31,294 bases of DNA from Parvibacillus sp035426385 (GTDB taxonomy: Bacteria; Bacteroidota; Bacteroidia; Chitinophagales; Saprospiraceae). A program made the position numbers and the translations under genes. Positions within the stretch are counted from its first letter, which is position 1; each line of letters starts with the position of its first letter. This document shows positions 1 through 8,135 of this stretch, in pieces. The stretch is from NCBI GenBank assembly GCA_035426385.1, contig DAOLZQ010000035.1, forward strand, positions 1 through 31,294. Direction: 5' to 3'. The notes under the pieces were generated by a model. That model saw only the letters and a list, made by a program, of their open reading frames with translations. It was not told the origin of the DNA and made no database searches.

Positions 1-550
1 TGAATACAATCCCTGGAATAATTCCTGCTACCCACCAACCGGCCATGAGTACTATGAGTGCTAAGATAAAAGCGCTCAGGATGAGACTAAGTAGTGATGA
101 TCGTCGGGGAAATCTTTGATTGAATGAATTCAGACTGCCGTACAACATTGAAAAAAACCCCGCCAGGAACGCTGTGCCTAGCCCCAGTAATATAGAGACT
201 TCAAATCCGGCTACATAGCCGGCAAAAATATCACGGCCCAGATTATCAGTACCCATGATGTGTAATTGGTGTAGTTCGCTATCTCGAGAGAACCACGACA
301 GGGGATGACTGGATGACAGATGGGTTTCGTAAGGTGAGATCATCTGTACCGGGTCCATTTCGATCAGCGCCTTTTCTGCTGAATGTGCTGACTGAGGGGA
401 ATAATTGAATAAGCCTATATTTATATGAGAGGAACTCAGACGCAGGAGTGGCTCAGGATTTACAAAAAGCTTACAAATCAAATAAAAACCGACTATTAAT
501 AGCCAGTAAAATGTCTTAGTGTGGAAAAAATTCAGCTTTAAATCCTTCAT
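1..550 (-). CDS. DppC/OppC-like ABC permease, partial (C-terminus beyond left edge)
   Basis: Inner-membrane subunit of a peptide/oligopeptide ABC importer. The frame opens with ATG at 550 and stays open for about 183 codons to the window edge, so the C-terminal half, with most membrane helices and the EAA loop that contacts the ATPase, is missing. What is visible is one N-terminal membrane segment (about residues 14-30), a stretch of about 65 residues that should be periplasmic, and then the OppC-family hallmark MGTDNLGRDIFAG followed by the start of the transmembrane domain. The start overlaps the stop of the upstream DppB-like gene as ATGA (547-550), which argues for translational coupling and fixes the start. 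No ATPase gene is inside the window; it may lie past the left edge. Substrate cannot be read from the sequence. Confidence 0.85.
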   Translation of the reverse strand, partial: MKDLKLNFFHTKTFYWLLIVGFYLICKLFVNPEPLLRLSSSHINIGLFNYSPQSAHSAEKALIEMDPVQMISPYETHLSSSHPLSWFSRDSELHQLHIMGTDNLGRDIFAGYVAGFEVSILLGLGTAFLAGFFSMLYGSLNSFNQRFPRRSSLLSLILSAFILALIVLMAGWWVAGIIPGIVF

Positions 551-1884
551 ACAGAACCCTGATTTGAATTTAACTCCGCTCTAGTGATTCGCAGCCTTGG
601 ATCGATAATTGGAGAGAGAATGCCGGCTACAAAATTTGACACAAGACATATGAGAGCTACAATCCAAGTAATAACTATTATGGTAAATATATCCTGTCGT
701 TGAATGGACTGAAAAGTCAAACGACCCAGTCCCGGAATGGCAAATATATTCTCAATGATGAGTGTGCCTGCTATTAGTGCAGGCAATAGCATGGCTGCGT
801 AAATAGTCATTGGCAAGGCAACAATCCTCAATATATGACCAAATAGAATTTGTTTGGAACTAAACCCTCTCGCCAGCAGGCTTTGTACAAATGGCTTATG
901 CCATTCTTTTTCCATCCCGGCATGCCATCTGATGGCGAGGCCGGCGGATAACGGCAAGCTCATGAGTAAAGCGGGAAAGAAAAGATAATAAAAGGATGAA
1001 AAATTGAACGGCCCATTTCCGCCCTGCAAAAGAAAAGAACCTACACCGGGAAACCAATGAAATAGTGGAGAAATATCATCGGTGGTAAATATCGGAATCA
1101 AAAGAGTGGCCAACCCAAAAACCGGCATTATATAAACTAAATTTGTCCCAAACGTAACACTGTTTAAGACCCATTTTTTATTTCGAACGTTGTTTTGCCA
1201 TGCGATCTTCTGTTGCATCCACCAAATAGCCCATAGTGTACCAAATAGATTGACTAAAAAGAATGTAATCATCGCGAGGATGAAAGACCAACCAAAGGCT
1301 TCACCTATAGTATTTCGTTCTCTTACATTGGATGTAAATTGATGCCACATCTGATGAAATTGATTATTAACACCCCACCAGTGAAGTGTTGGAACATAAC
1401 CGGTAAATGGCAGACTTCTATCTTTATATATTAGTGTTCTTAAGGTTTTTAGATATATCCCTGTGGCTGCCTCGACATCGATATAATCATATTCATTATA
1501 TAGATGCATCAACTGTCCAACTGTGCTTGCGTAGCGCATAGACTGAAGCTGACTGAGGTTGCCACCACTTGCTTCCAACAATGTTATCAGACTGTGCAGC
1601 TTAACCCATTCTTCATAGGTCCAACCTCTACCCATCAGGTTAATAGCCTGAGTCTTGACAGGTGAGATTGTCATGTTTACGAGTCTTAAATCATAATAGC
1701 CGGGTAGAACTGAAAAATAAAAGGCGGGTGCTTCCGGTTTAAAAAGATCAGAGACCATCAGTTCTGATTCATCTTGCACTGGGCGTGAGATGCTGATGAT
1801 GAGAAAATAAACCAACAGTACTATAAAAGCTGATTGAATTATCAGAAGTGCAAATCGACTCACATAGCCGACAGCAATTTTCAT
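547..1884 (-). CDS. DppB/OppB-like ABC transporter permease with enlarged periplasmic domain
   Basis: Inner-membrane permease of a peptide/oligopeptide-type ABC importer. The N-terminal membrane helix (about residues 10-31) is followed by about 160 mostly soluble residues, then a block of membrane helices from about residue 195. The EAA-type loop that docks the ATPase is seen as AGTLIIENIFAIPGLGRL (about 371-388), and the C-terminus carries the family signature DPRLR. At 445 residues it is about 100 longer than typical DppB (roughly 310-340); the excess lies in the first periplasmic segment. It overlaps the lipoprotein gene upstream and the DppC-like gene downstream by ATGA (1881-1884 and 547-550), so all three are one coupled operon. 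Family call is strong; the role of the extra domain is unknown. Confidence 0.88.
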   Translation of the reverse strand: MKIAVGYVSRFALLIIQSAFIVLLVYFLIISISRPVQDESELMVSDLFKPEAPAFYFSVLPGYYDLRLVNMTISPVKTQAINLMGRGWTYEEWVKLHSLITLLEASGGNLSQLQSMRYASTVGQLMHLYNEYDYIDVEAATGIYLKTLRTLIYKDRSLPFTGYVPTLHWWGVNNQFHQMWHQFTSNVRERNTIGEAFGWSFILAMITFFLVNLFGTLWAIWWMQQKIAWQNNVRNKKWVLNSVTFGTNLVYIMPVFGLATLLIPIFTTDDISPLFHWFPGVGSFLLQGGNGPFNFSSFYYLFFPALLMSLPLSAGLAIRWHAGMEKEWHKPFVQSLLARGFSSKQILFGHILRIVALPMTIYAAMLLPALIAGTLIIENIFAIPGLGRLTFQSIQRQDIFTIIVITWIVALICLVSNFVAGILSPIIDPRLRITRAELNSNQGSV

Positions 1885-3608
1885 TGCATTGAGTTTTCAA
1901 AATATCCCGGCCTGCGCATAGAGAAGACTGGGTGCAATTTTTTATTTATTAAAATACAATTCTGTGGAGAAAATAGGAATATGACCGGTTGCAGTTTATA
2001 CATAGTTACCTGAAAGTCTTTAAAGAACTTGTTACGAGTAGCCTCATCCGGTGCATTTCGAATTTGTGCCACCAGTGAATCGATGAGCGGGTTCTGTAGA
2101 TTGGCGACGTTTGTGCCTTTGCCAAATGCATTCGAGCTGTGCCAGCTCAGATAGGGGTCATCAAGGCCTGGGAATTGACTGGCAGCCATGTTAGCCAGGT
2201 CGTAACTACCCGCTTTGACCTTTTGGAGGATTTGAGTAAATTCCATCACTTCGGGTTGAATAGAAATACCGATTTTGGCTGCTTCATTTTGTAATAGTGC
2301 AGTCATTTCTTTTCCTAATTGTTTTCCGGTCGTGAGATAAGTAAATTGAAGTGGAATCACCTTGCCATTGATGCGTTTACTTCTCACTCTTTGGCCGGAT
2401 TCTAATTTCCAACCACCTTCTTCCAATAATTTTTGACTATTCGATGGATCAAAACTTACTGGAATTAAAGCTTTGTTATAATAGAATTTACGAGGTAAAA
2501 TGGGGCTTACTACTCTGGTAGCTTTACCATCCATCAACTGTGCAATAATTTTATCAACGTCCAGCAACCCTGCCAGAGCCTTACGGACATTCACATCGCC
2601 CAATGCCGGATTACTGTTATTCATAGCTATATAATAATATTGCAAAATATCAGGACAGCCCAGATCAAAGCTATCTCGGATCAAAGGAGAATTCTCAAGC
2701 TCTTTAATTTTGGTTGGCGATATACCTGCCAGAATATCCAGATGCCCGCTTTTGAGCGCATTAATTGCTGAATTTTCGTCCGGAAGCACCAGATAATTCA
2801 GTTCCTGTGCATAAGCTTGTAAAGTAGTGGAGCTGTCTGCATATTTGTCTCCCCACCAGGGGTGGATTTTTGCCAGGCTAATTATCTGACCTTGCTTCCA
2901 AGATTTGACATTGTACCCACCTGATCCATTGAGGTGTTCGAAATCAGAAAAACGATCTTTGAAAGCAGTGGCATTCAGTTGATAAGCCGCAGAATCTGTA
3001 CAGTGTAGCAGGCTATCTCCTTTCTGCGCTAGTATAGCCAATGGGACAGACTGGATAAAGCCATTCCGGTCATAAGTGTGCGCCGGGACAATAGGCATAT
3101 TAATCACTGCCTCCAGATCCAGATGATACCGCCCCTTGAAAAAGACGTCAAAGGTCAGCGAATCAGTAGCATCAGGTACTATATCAACCAGGTTCTTTAG
3201 TGTAGATCGGATTGAGTTGGCTTCAGAAAATGGGTTAAACAGCAGTTTGAAGGTCGTGATAATATCCTTACTCGTCATATTGCGGCCATCTTGCCATTTG
3301 ATACCGGGTCGTAGTGAAAGCTTGTATTGTTCCAGTCCATTATTGTAAGTTGCTTTAGGGATTTTCCCCACCAGAACCGGTCTGAGTCGCAGCGTCAATG
3401 GATCAAACTCAGCTAGTGGCAGAAATATTTTTTCACTAAGTTGACCTGCTATGGATGTTTTACTGAAAAAGGGAGAGATCACATCAGGCTCTTCGTTAAT
3501 CCTGATCTGAATAGTTGTGATCTTTTTTACTTCAGGTTTATTTTTGCATGCCGTGATACTGAAGATTAATAATAAAATAGCAGCTAGGTGTTTAGAATAT
3601 TGAAGCAT
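1881..3608 (-). CDS. Peptide ABC transporter substrate-binding lipoprotein (SBP_bac_5 family)
   Basis: Captures the substrate of the importer and hands it to the permeases. The N-terminus is a lipoprotein signal: hydrophobic core residues 8-19 and lipobox SITAC with lipidated Cys21, so it should be membrane-anchored. The mature part reads as family 5 (DppA/OppA-like): INEEPDVISPFFSKTS near the start, then LRPGIKWQDGRNMTSKDI, which is the conserved W-x-DG-x-x-x-T/S-x-x-D region, and NVRKALAGLLD (V-R-x-A family motif) mid-protein. Its 575 residues fit the family. It is first in the operon and is preceded by a candidate -7 element and an upstream terminator, so transcription probably begins just ahead of it. 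The ligand (peptide, nickel, glycan fragment) cannot be decided from sequence. Confidence 0.9.
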   Translation of the reverse strand: MLQYSKHLAAILLLIFSITACKNKPEVKKITTIQIRINEEPDVISPFFSKTSIAGQLSEKIFLPLAEFDPLTLRLRPVLVGKIPKATYNNGLEQYKLSLRPGIKWQDGRNMTSKDIITTFKLLFNPFSEANSIRSTLKNLVDIVPDATDSLTFDVFFKGRYHLDLEAVINMPIVPAHTYDRNGFIQSVPLAILAQKGDSLLHCTDSAAYQLNATAFKDRFSDFEHLNGSGGYNVKSWKQGQIISLAKIHPWWGDKYADSSTTLQAYAQELNYLVLPDENSAINALKSGHLDILAGISPTKIKELENSPLIRDSFDLGCPDILQYYYIAMNNSNPALGDVNVRKALAGLLDVDKIIAQLMDGKATRVVSPILPRKFYYNKALIPVSFDPSNSQKLLEEGGWKLESGQRVRSKRINGKVIPLQFTYLTTGKQLGKEMTALLQNEAAKIGISIQPEVMEFTQILQKVKAGSYDLANMAASQFPGLDDPYLSWHSSNAFGKGTNVANLQNPLIDSLVAQIRNAPDEATRNKFFKDFQVTMYKLQPVIFLFSPQNCILINKKLHPVFSMRRPGYFENSMQ

Positions 3609-3640
3609 ACACAGATTATTTGCAGATCATTTATTGACAT

Positions 3641-3648
3641 CAAAGTTA
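3641..3648 (-). promoter_or_regulatory. Candidate -7 element TAACTTTG for the peptide importer operon
   Basis: On the minus strand the 8-mer TAACTTTG fits the Bacteroidota consensus TAnnTTTG and lies about 33 bases before the ATG at 3608. No TTTG-type -33 box is seen at the right distance, because the T-run of the preceding terminator occupies that space. In AT-rich DNA an 8-mer of this kind also arises by chance. Confidence 0.3.
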
Positions 3649-3677
3649 AAAAAAATGGCCTACTCCCCTCAGTGGCC
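3648..3677 (-). terminator. Rho-independent terminator after the CCG-domain gene
   Basis: On the minus strand, directly after the TAA of the gene ending at 3678, GGCCACT pairs with AGT-A-GGCC (one bulged A) around a GAGGGG loop, followed by A and eight T. It would separate the Fe-S gene pair from the peptide importer operon on the same strand. Confidence 0.5.
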
Positions 3678-4454
3678 TTATTCCATGCTCTTCAAAATCA
3701 TTTCAGATATATCTAGCACCACAGTATCTTCTGATTTGTCCGATTCATTTACGCCATCTTGCATCATTGTATTGCAATAGGGGCAATTCAGGGCGATGAT
3801 CTCTGCTCCTGTAGCCAAAGCTTCTTCGGTTCTCTCCTGATTGATTCTTTTTTTTCCAGGCTCGTCTTCTTTCCACATTTGCGCTCCACCGGCGCCACAA
3901 CAGAGACCATTCTGACGACTGCGCTTCATCTCAGTCAGATCGGCATCTAGTGCTTGCATGAGCTCTCTTGGTGCTTCGTAGATGTTGTTGATCCTGCCCA
4001 GATAGCAAGAATCATGATAAGTGATCTTTTTTCCCTTAAAAGCACCACCTGAAACTTTTAATTTTCCCTCAGATAGGAGTTGATTGAGATAGACGGTATG
4101 ATGGAGCACTTCATAGTGACCTCCCAGTGCCGGATATTCATTCTTCAACATATTAAAGCAGTGCGGACAGGTAGCTACGATTTTTGTGATCCCATATCCA
4201 TTGAGCGTCTGAATATTCTGGTTCGCCAGCATTTGAAATATAAACTCATTTCCGGCACGCCTTGCCGGATCACCCGTGCACAGTTCTTCATTGCCCAATA
4301 TGGCAAATGATATCCCCAGCTTCTGTAATATCTCGCTGAAGGCGCGGGCAACTCGCTGGGCTCGTGCATCATAGCTGCCGGCACATCCGACCCAGTACAA
4401 TACGTCCGGCATTTTACCCTCTTGGGCCAAGTCAGACATTCTTGGTATTGACAT
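3678..4454 (-). CDS. (Fe-S)-binding protein with two CCG domains (HdrB/DUF224-like)
   Basis: Redox subunit likely to bind one or two non-cubane or regular Fe-S clusters, as in HdrB, GlpC and LutA/LldE. Two cysteine-rich CCG-type domains are visible. The first has C24, C59 and the pair C96-P-H-C99, and lacks the usual CC doublet (C59-T-G). The second is canonical: C150, C185-C186-G187 and C224-P-Y-C227. There are no membrane segments, so it is probably cytoplasmic and docks on a membrane partner. It follows the membrane dicluster gene by 76 bases on the same strand, and this gene order matches the domain order of single-chain ETF:menaquinone oxidoreductases. The start at 4454 is ATG; an in-frame ATG lies five codons later. 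The family is clear; the electron donor and acceptor are inferred. Confidence 0.85.
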   Translation of the reverse strand: MSIPRMSDLAQEGKMPDVLYWVGCAGSYDARAQRVARAFSEILQKLGISFAILGNEELCTGDPARRAGNEFIFQMLANQNIQTLNGYGITKIVATCPHCFNMLKNEYPALGGHYEVLHHTVYLNQLLSEGKLKVSGGAFKGKKITYHDSCYLGRINNIYEAPRELMQALDADLTEMKRSRQNGLCCGAGGAQMWKEDEPGKKRINQERTEEALATGAEIIALNCPYCNTMMQDGVNESDKSEDTVVLDISEMILKSME

Positions 4455-4530
4455 AGTTTTATTTGTCTTTTGTTTTTTCTAATGGGTTATCAGCTTAGAT
4501 AAAGCCCTTTTATAAAAGTTGTTCTAGAAC

Positions 4531-5874
4531 TCATACGCCTGCAGTCCATTCATCTCTTGCTATAGTCATCTGCCAAGGGCTACCGCTATTCTCCAGATTG
4601 GTAAACATTGGATTCCAGTCAGGTGGACCCGCACTCTCTGAGAGAATCTCATAGCGTCTGAGTTGTAATATGATATCCAGTGGATCGATCAGCACAGGAC
4701 AAGCTTCTACACAAGCATTACAAGTGGTACAAGCATTAATTTCTTCTTTGGTAGTATAATCAAATAGATTTTTATTATCTGAGTAGCCGTATTGATTTCC
4801 CGTATTTTCCTTCCCGGTAAACTGAGCTGGATCAGCTTCGATATTGCTTCTGATTTCTTCCATACGGTCGCGCACATCCATCATTACTTTTCGGGGAGAA
4901 AGCTTTTTTCCTGAAATATGGGCCGGACAGACAGAAGTACATCGACCACACTCAGTACAAGTGTAAGCGCTAAGTAAATTGTGTCGCGTGAGATGAAACA
5001 CATCAGCAGCTCCAAATTGCATATCAGGACTCATTTCTACTTTTGCTCCCGCAATCTCAATGCCCAGCATACTCTTCACCTCGTGCTCTATTTCAGGCAT
5101 ATTAACCATAATACCCCTTGATTTGTCAGGTGAGAAATAGGTATTAGGGAAAGCAAGTAAGATATGTAGATGCTTCGAATAAGGCAGATATACAAGGAAT
5201 GACAACACCACCAATACATGGAGCCACCACCCGAACTGACGTGCTATCTCCAGCCCGGTCTCACTCATGTGGCCAAAGAATAAGGGACCAAGTCCATTGC
5301 TAAATAGAAAGAACCCCGGTCTGGCGTATTTTTCAGGCCAATTGAGGTGTAGCACTTGATCTGAACCATTCATGGTAAATATCCCGGTGATCAATAAAAT
5401 CTCACCTAAGAGGATTAGGTTAGCATCCAATTTGGGCCAACCCGCTAATTCCTTGGATGCGAGCCGTGGCACTCTCAGAATATTGCGACGAGCTAAAAAG
5501 GCGATCGTGCCGATAAAGGCCAGAATTGACAGTAGCTCAATGAAACTAACCATGACAGAATAAAAACTACCAAATACCCCATGAAGGATACGGTGCGTTC
5601 CCACGAGGCCATCGATAATCTGCTCAATCAAATCGAATTGAGTGAATATAAATGCTACATATATAAATAAGTGCAGAAAAGCAGGGATAGGGCGCGCAAA
5701 CATCTTTTTCTGTCCTAGGGCTATTAAGATCATCTTTCTAAGTCCTCCGGCATGTGCTGTTTCTTCAACAGAACCGATTCGGCCCATTCTTACATTTCTG
5801 TATACTTTGCTATATCCTTTGAAGGCCAACCATGCGGCACCGAGCAGAATAATTAAAAAGAGGATTCTTGACAT
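4531..5874 (-). CDS. Membrane-anchored 2x[4Fe-4S] oxidoreductase subunit (NarI-like + HdrC-like)
   Basis: Probable membrane electron carrier between a soluble donor and menaquinone. The N-terminal part has about five or six hydrophobic segments (around 3-18, 65-90, 105-127, 152-168, 185-200, 215-231) with histidines H68, H94, H98, H219 and H235 that could ligate b-type heme, resembling NarI. The C-terminal part has two [4Fe-4S] motifs, C306-x2-C309-x2-C312-x3-C316 and C382-x2-C385-x2-C388-x3-C392, each followed by Ala or Val after a CP pair. The 447-residue length and layout match the heterodisulfide-reductase-related proteins common in Bacteroidota. The CCG-domain partner follows directly. 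Heme binding and quinone use are inference from layout; the Fe-S motifs are seen directly. Confidence 0.85.
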   Translation of the reverse strand: MSRILFLIILLGAAWLAFKGYSKVYRNVRMGRIGSVEETAHAGGLRKMILIALGQKKMFARPIPAFLHLFIYVAFIFTQFDLIEQIIDGLVGTHRILHGVFGSFYSVMVSFIELLSILAFIGTIAFLARRNILRVPRLASKELAGWPKLDANLILLGEILLITGIFTMNGSDQVLHLNWPEKYARPGFFLFSNGLGPLFFGHMSETGLEIARQFGWWLHVLVVLSFLVYLPYSKHLHILLAFPNTYFSPDKSRGIMVNMPEIEHEVKSMLGIEIAGAKVEMSPDMQFGAADVFHLTRHNLLSAYTCTECGRCTSVCPAHISGKKLSPRKVMMDVRDRMEEIRSNIEADPAQFTGKENTGNQYGYSDNKNLFDYTTKEEINACTTCNACVEACPVLIDPLDIILQLRRYEILSESAGPPDWNPMFTNLENSGSPWQMTIARDEWTAGV

Positions 5875-5895
5875 GGTAACTTAGATATATACTTG

Positions 5896-5927
5896 CAATT
5901 TTATCTAAAATTACTCAATAACTCAAT
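5896..5927 (-). promoter_or_regulatory. Candidate promoter for the Fe-S redox gene pair
   Basis: On the minus strand, ATTG (5924-5927) stands 20 bases before TAAAATTG (5896-5903), each one base off the Bacteroidota TTTG / TAnnTTTG consensus, with the ATG 22 bases further on. The match is imperfect and the region is AT-rich. Confidence 0.25.
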
Positions 5928-5985
5928 TTTTTTGCCATAAATAAGCTATGAAAAAGCCTAAATTCGCAGATATTACGTCTAAAAT

Positions 5986-6489
5986 ATGATAATACTAGAT
6001 TCAGACCAGATTAAACACAAGATTAGCCGGATAGCGTGGGAAATATTAGAAAGACATTATGGCCAGTCTCGAGTGTATATATTGGGTATTAATAATAAAG
6101 GATATGCGTTGGCCGAAATGATTTTTAAGGAATTGGATTTGATCAGCCAGCAAAAACCAGAGTTCATGCTGCACCAGTTGCGAATGGATCCTGCCGACCC
6201 ATTGAAATCAAAGGCAACGATTCTCGGCTTGGATATTTCTGAACTTTCAGACAAGCACATTATAATAGTAGATGATGTTGCCAATACCGGAAGGACCTTA
6301 TTTTATGCTTTTATGCCTTTGATGGAAATTATTCCGGCTCAGGTAGAGTGCGCAGTAATGGTAGACAGGAAGCATAAGCTCTTTCCGGTGCAGGCAGACT
6401 ATGTCGGACTTTCCCTTGCTACGACCTTGATGGAAAATATTGAATTTACCTTTGATTCCCGCCGTCGTATGAAAGCAGAATTGGTTTAA
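5986..6489 (+). CDS. PyrR-like phosphoribosyltransferase family protein
   Basis: Type I phosphoribosyltransferase fold, cytoplasmic. The PRPP-binding loop is complete (IIIVDDVANTGRT, residues 92-104), and the segment VDRKHKLFPVQADYVGLSL (126-144) matches the PyrR family pattern of a hydrophobic strand, DR-x-H and ADYVG. It lacks the YRDDL-type segment that precedes the PRPP loop in typical PyrR and reads HQLRMDP there instead, so uracil phosphoribosyltransferase activity or pyrimidine-linked attenuation should not be assumed. It is 167 residues, close to the usual 175-180. It is transcribed alone, divergent from the Fe-S pair, and its TAA overlaps the stop of the convergent glycosyltransferase gene. 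Family certain, substrate uncertain. Confidence 0.8.
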   Translation: MIILDSDQIKHKISRIAWEILERHYGQSRVYILGINNKGYALAEMIFKELDLISQQKPEFMLHQLRMDPADPLKSKATILGLDISELSDKHIIIVDDVANTGRTLFYAFMPLMEIIPAQVECAVMVDRKHKLFPVQADYVGLSLATTLMENIEFTFDSRRRMKAELV

Positions 6490-7682
6490 TTTTGAACCTG
6501 ATGGCGTCCTCGATTCACCCATCGATATATCAGCAAGCTCAATATATAAGCCACTGCGCCCATCAAGACCGAAAATACAACTGCACCCGTTAGATATTGA
6601 ATTAAATTTAATTTTATTGCTTCCAGGGTAAAGAAATCTGAATTGAATTCTATCTCCATTGGCTTTTTTACAAAGAAACGACCTATCCAATAACTCAGGT
6701 AGATGAGAATAGGTATCATAGGCGGTATACTGATGTGAGCAGCAAAAGTGAAAAGAATTTTGTTGAGCCGGAGTAGATGACAGGTAGCCCAACCTATAAC
6801 TAATTGATATCCCCACACAGGAAATATCCCCATGAATACTCCAAAACCTATTGCTGCAGCCTTGCGATAATCAGAGATGGTGGGATCATTCAGAGCATTT
6901 TGCAAAGTAATTTTAAAACTTTGTTTTCTCAATCTTAACCACCATCTTTTGGGTATTTCGTAGAAAAAAGCCCTAATAAAGAGTAAGGTATTAAGAATTG
7001 AAATGCGTGTAAAGTCCCTAAAAGGTCTGAAATGGCTTACACGTACTTCTGTAGGAGGATAATAGACCCTGATAGGTAGTGGCCGGATTTCATAACCTTT
7101 CCAGGCTGCTTTCACTAATATCTCTACTTCAAATTCATATTTCCAGCTATGCAGTCTGAGTTTTTTAAGAATACTTAGTGGATAAGCTCTGAACCCTGAC
7201 TGAGTATCTGGTAATTCAAAGCCGGTAAACAAACGTATCCAAAAATTAGAGAATTTATTCCCGAAAGTACTTTTGCCGGGTATATGAGCCTGATTCATGT
7301 TCCGACTACCGATGATAATTTGTTCGGGTAAAATTGTTAGGTAAGGTGCAAAATAGGGCAGGTCTTCGGGAAAGTGCTGGTCATCAGCGTCTAGTGTTAT
7401 TGCAAAGCAAAATCCCCTCTCCAGCGCACTTTGCATTCCGATTTTAAGTGCATTTCCCTTGCCCTGATTCGACTCCAAGGTGAGCACTGTGATGTCTTTT
7501 ATTGCAGAGAGTGCTTGTATTGTGTCGTCTGTAGATCCGTCATTGACGACTATGATATCCAGACAGTAGTGCCTACAGCGGAGAATTATGTCTAGTATAG
7601 TACCTGCATTATTATAGGTAGCTATGAGTACGCAAGCCTTAGCCAGCTGGAATTGCTGCCTAGTATATATAGCTAAACCCAT
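6486..7682 (-). CDS. Family 2 glycosyltransferase fused to a C-terminal DUF2062 domain
   Basis: Transfers a sugar or sugar-phosphate from a nucleotide sugar to a lipid or glycan acceptor at the inner membrane. The GT2 (GT-A) domain covers about residues 14-225: VLIATYNNAGTI at the start, VNDGSTDDT (donor binding) and the metal-binding LDADDQH (DxD-like). The DUF2062 domain (about 265-385) has GFGVFMGIFPVWGYQ followed by hydrophobic helices. I prefer the ATG at 7682 (398 residues) over the TTG one codon upstream. It follows the FabZ-like gene by 7 bases, so the two are co-transcribed. This pair occurs near aryl-polyene or flexirubin-type and unusual-lipid loci, but no ketosynthase or acyl carrier protein is seen here. 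Acceptor unknown. Confidence 0.87.
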   Translation of the reverse strand: MGLAIYTRQQFQLAKACVLIATYNNAGTILDIILRCRHYCLDIIVVNDGSTDDTIQALSAIKDITVLTLESNQGKGNALKIGMQSALERGFCFAITLDADDQHFPEDLPYFAPYLTILPEQIIIGSRNMNQAHIPGKSTFGNKFSNFWIRLFTGFELPDTQSGFRAYPLSILKKLRLHSWKYEFEVEILVKAAWKGYEIRPLPIRVYYPPTEVRVSHFRPFRDFTRISILNTLLFIRAFFYEIPKRWWLRLRKQSFKITLQNALNDPTISDYRKAAAIGFGVFMGIFPVWGYQLVIGWATCHLLRLNKILFTFAAHISIPPMIPILIYLSYWIGRFFVKKPMEIEFNSDFFTLEAIKLNLIQYLTGAVVFSVLMGAVAYILSLLIYRWVNRGRHQVQN

Positions 7683-7689
7683 CAATCAA

Positions 7690-8055
7690 TCAAGTAGTTC
7701 TAATTTCAAAAGACATCTGAATTTTGCTAAAGACTATCTCTTCCTGCTCCAGTACAGCTGAAAGGTGGAGCCCATTTTCTTGTTCTTTTAAAGTTAATTT
7801 ACAATTAATAGCAGGATGGACTAGCGGATCTATGAATTGTAGAAATTTTGCTTGAATTACTCTTTTGAGTTGTAATTTTTCACCTGTATACTTTTCTGCA
7901 GCTCGGGTAATGATTTGTAACATAATGACTCCCGGTAAAATGGGTCTATCTGGGAAATGGCCTTTGAATATCTCATGGTTGGCATTGATATTGACTCTGC
8001 ATTCCATTCCGGTCTCAGAAATTTGTAAATATTCTATATCAAAGATAGTCTTCAT
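7690..8055 (-). CDS. FabZ/FabA-like 3-hydroxyacyl-ACP dehydratase homologue with E-to-Q active site
   Basis: Single hot-dog domain of 121 residues. The FabZ signature is present around catalytic His33: FKGHFPDRPILPGV (30-43). In FabZ enzymes a catalytic Glu follows the His by 14 residues (LEAMAQ); here that position is Gln47 (MLQIIT). It may therefore dehydrate poorly or not at all, bind acyl chains, or act as a thioesterase-like or partner subunit. The length is shorter than housekeeping FabZ (about 145-150), as in dehydratase-like proteins of aryl polyene, flexirubin and related lipid clusters. It is the first gene of a two-gene minus-strand unit with the GT2-DUF2062 gene. The fold call is firm; activity and substrate are uncertain. 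Confidence 0.8.
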   Translation of the reverse strand: MKTIFDIEYLQISETGMECRVNINANHEIFKGHFPDRPILPGVIMLQIITRAAEKYTGEKLQLKRVIQAKFLQFIDPLVHPAINCKLTLKEQENGLHLSAVLEQEEIVFSKIQMSFEIRTT

Positions 8056-8135
8056 TATATTTTGTTAACATTTGAACAGCTATACTGTCTACAACACTTG
8101 TCACTTTTTGCCGTTTAAGTGTAAATTTAAATTAA

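Noticed and set aside
6298..6816. 172-codon minus-strand frame across the PyrR-like and glycosyltransferase genes
   Set aside because: It overlaps two confidently identified genes in other frames and shows no family pattern.
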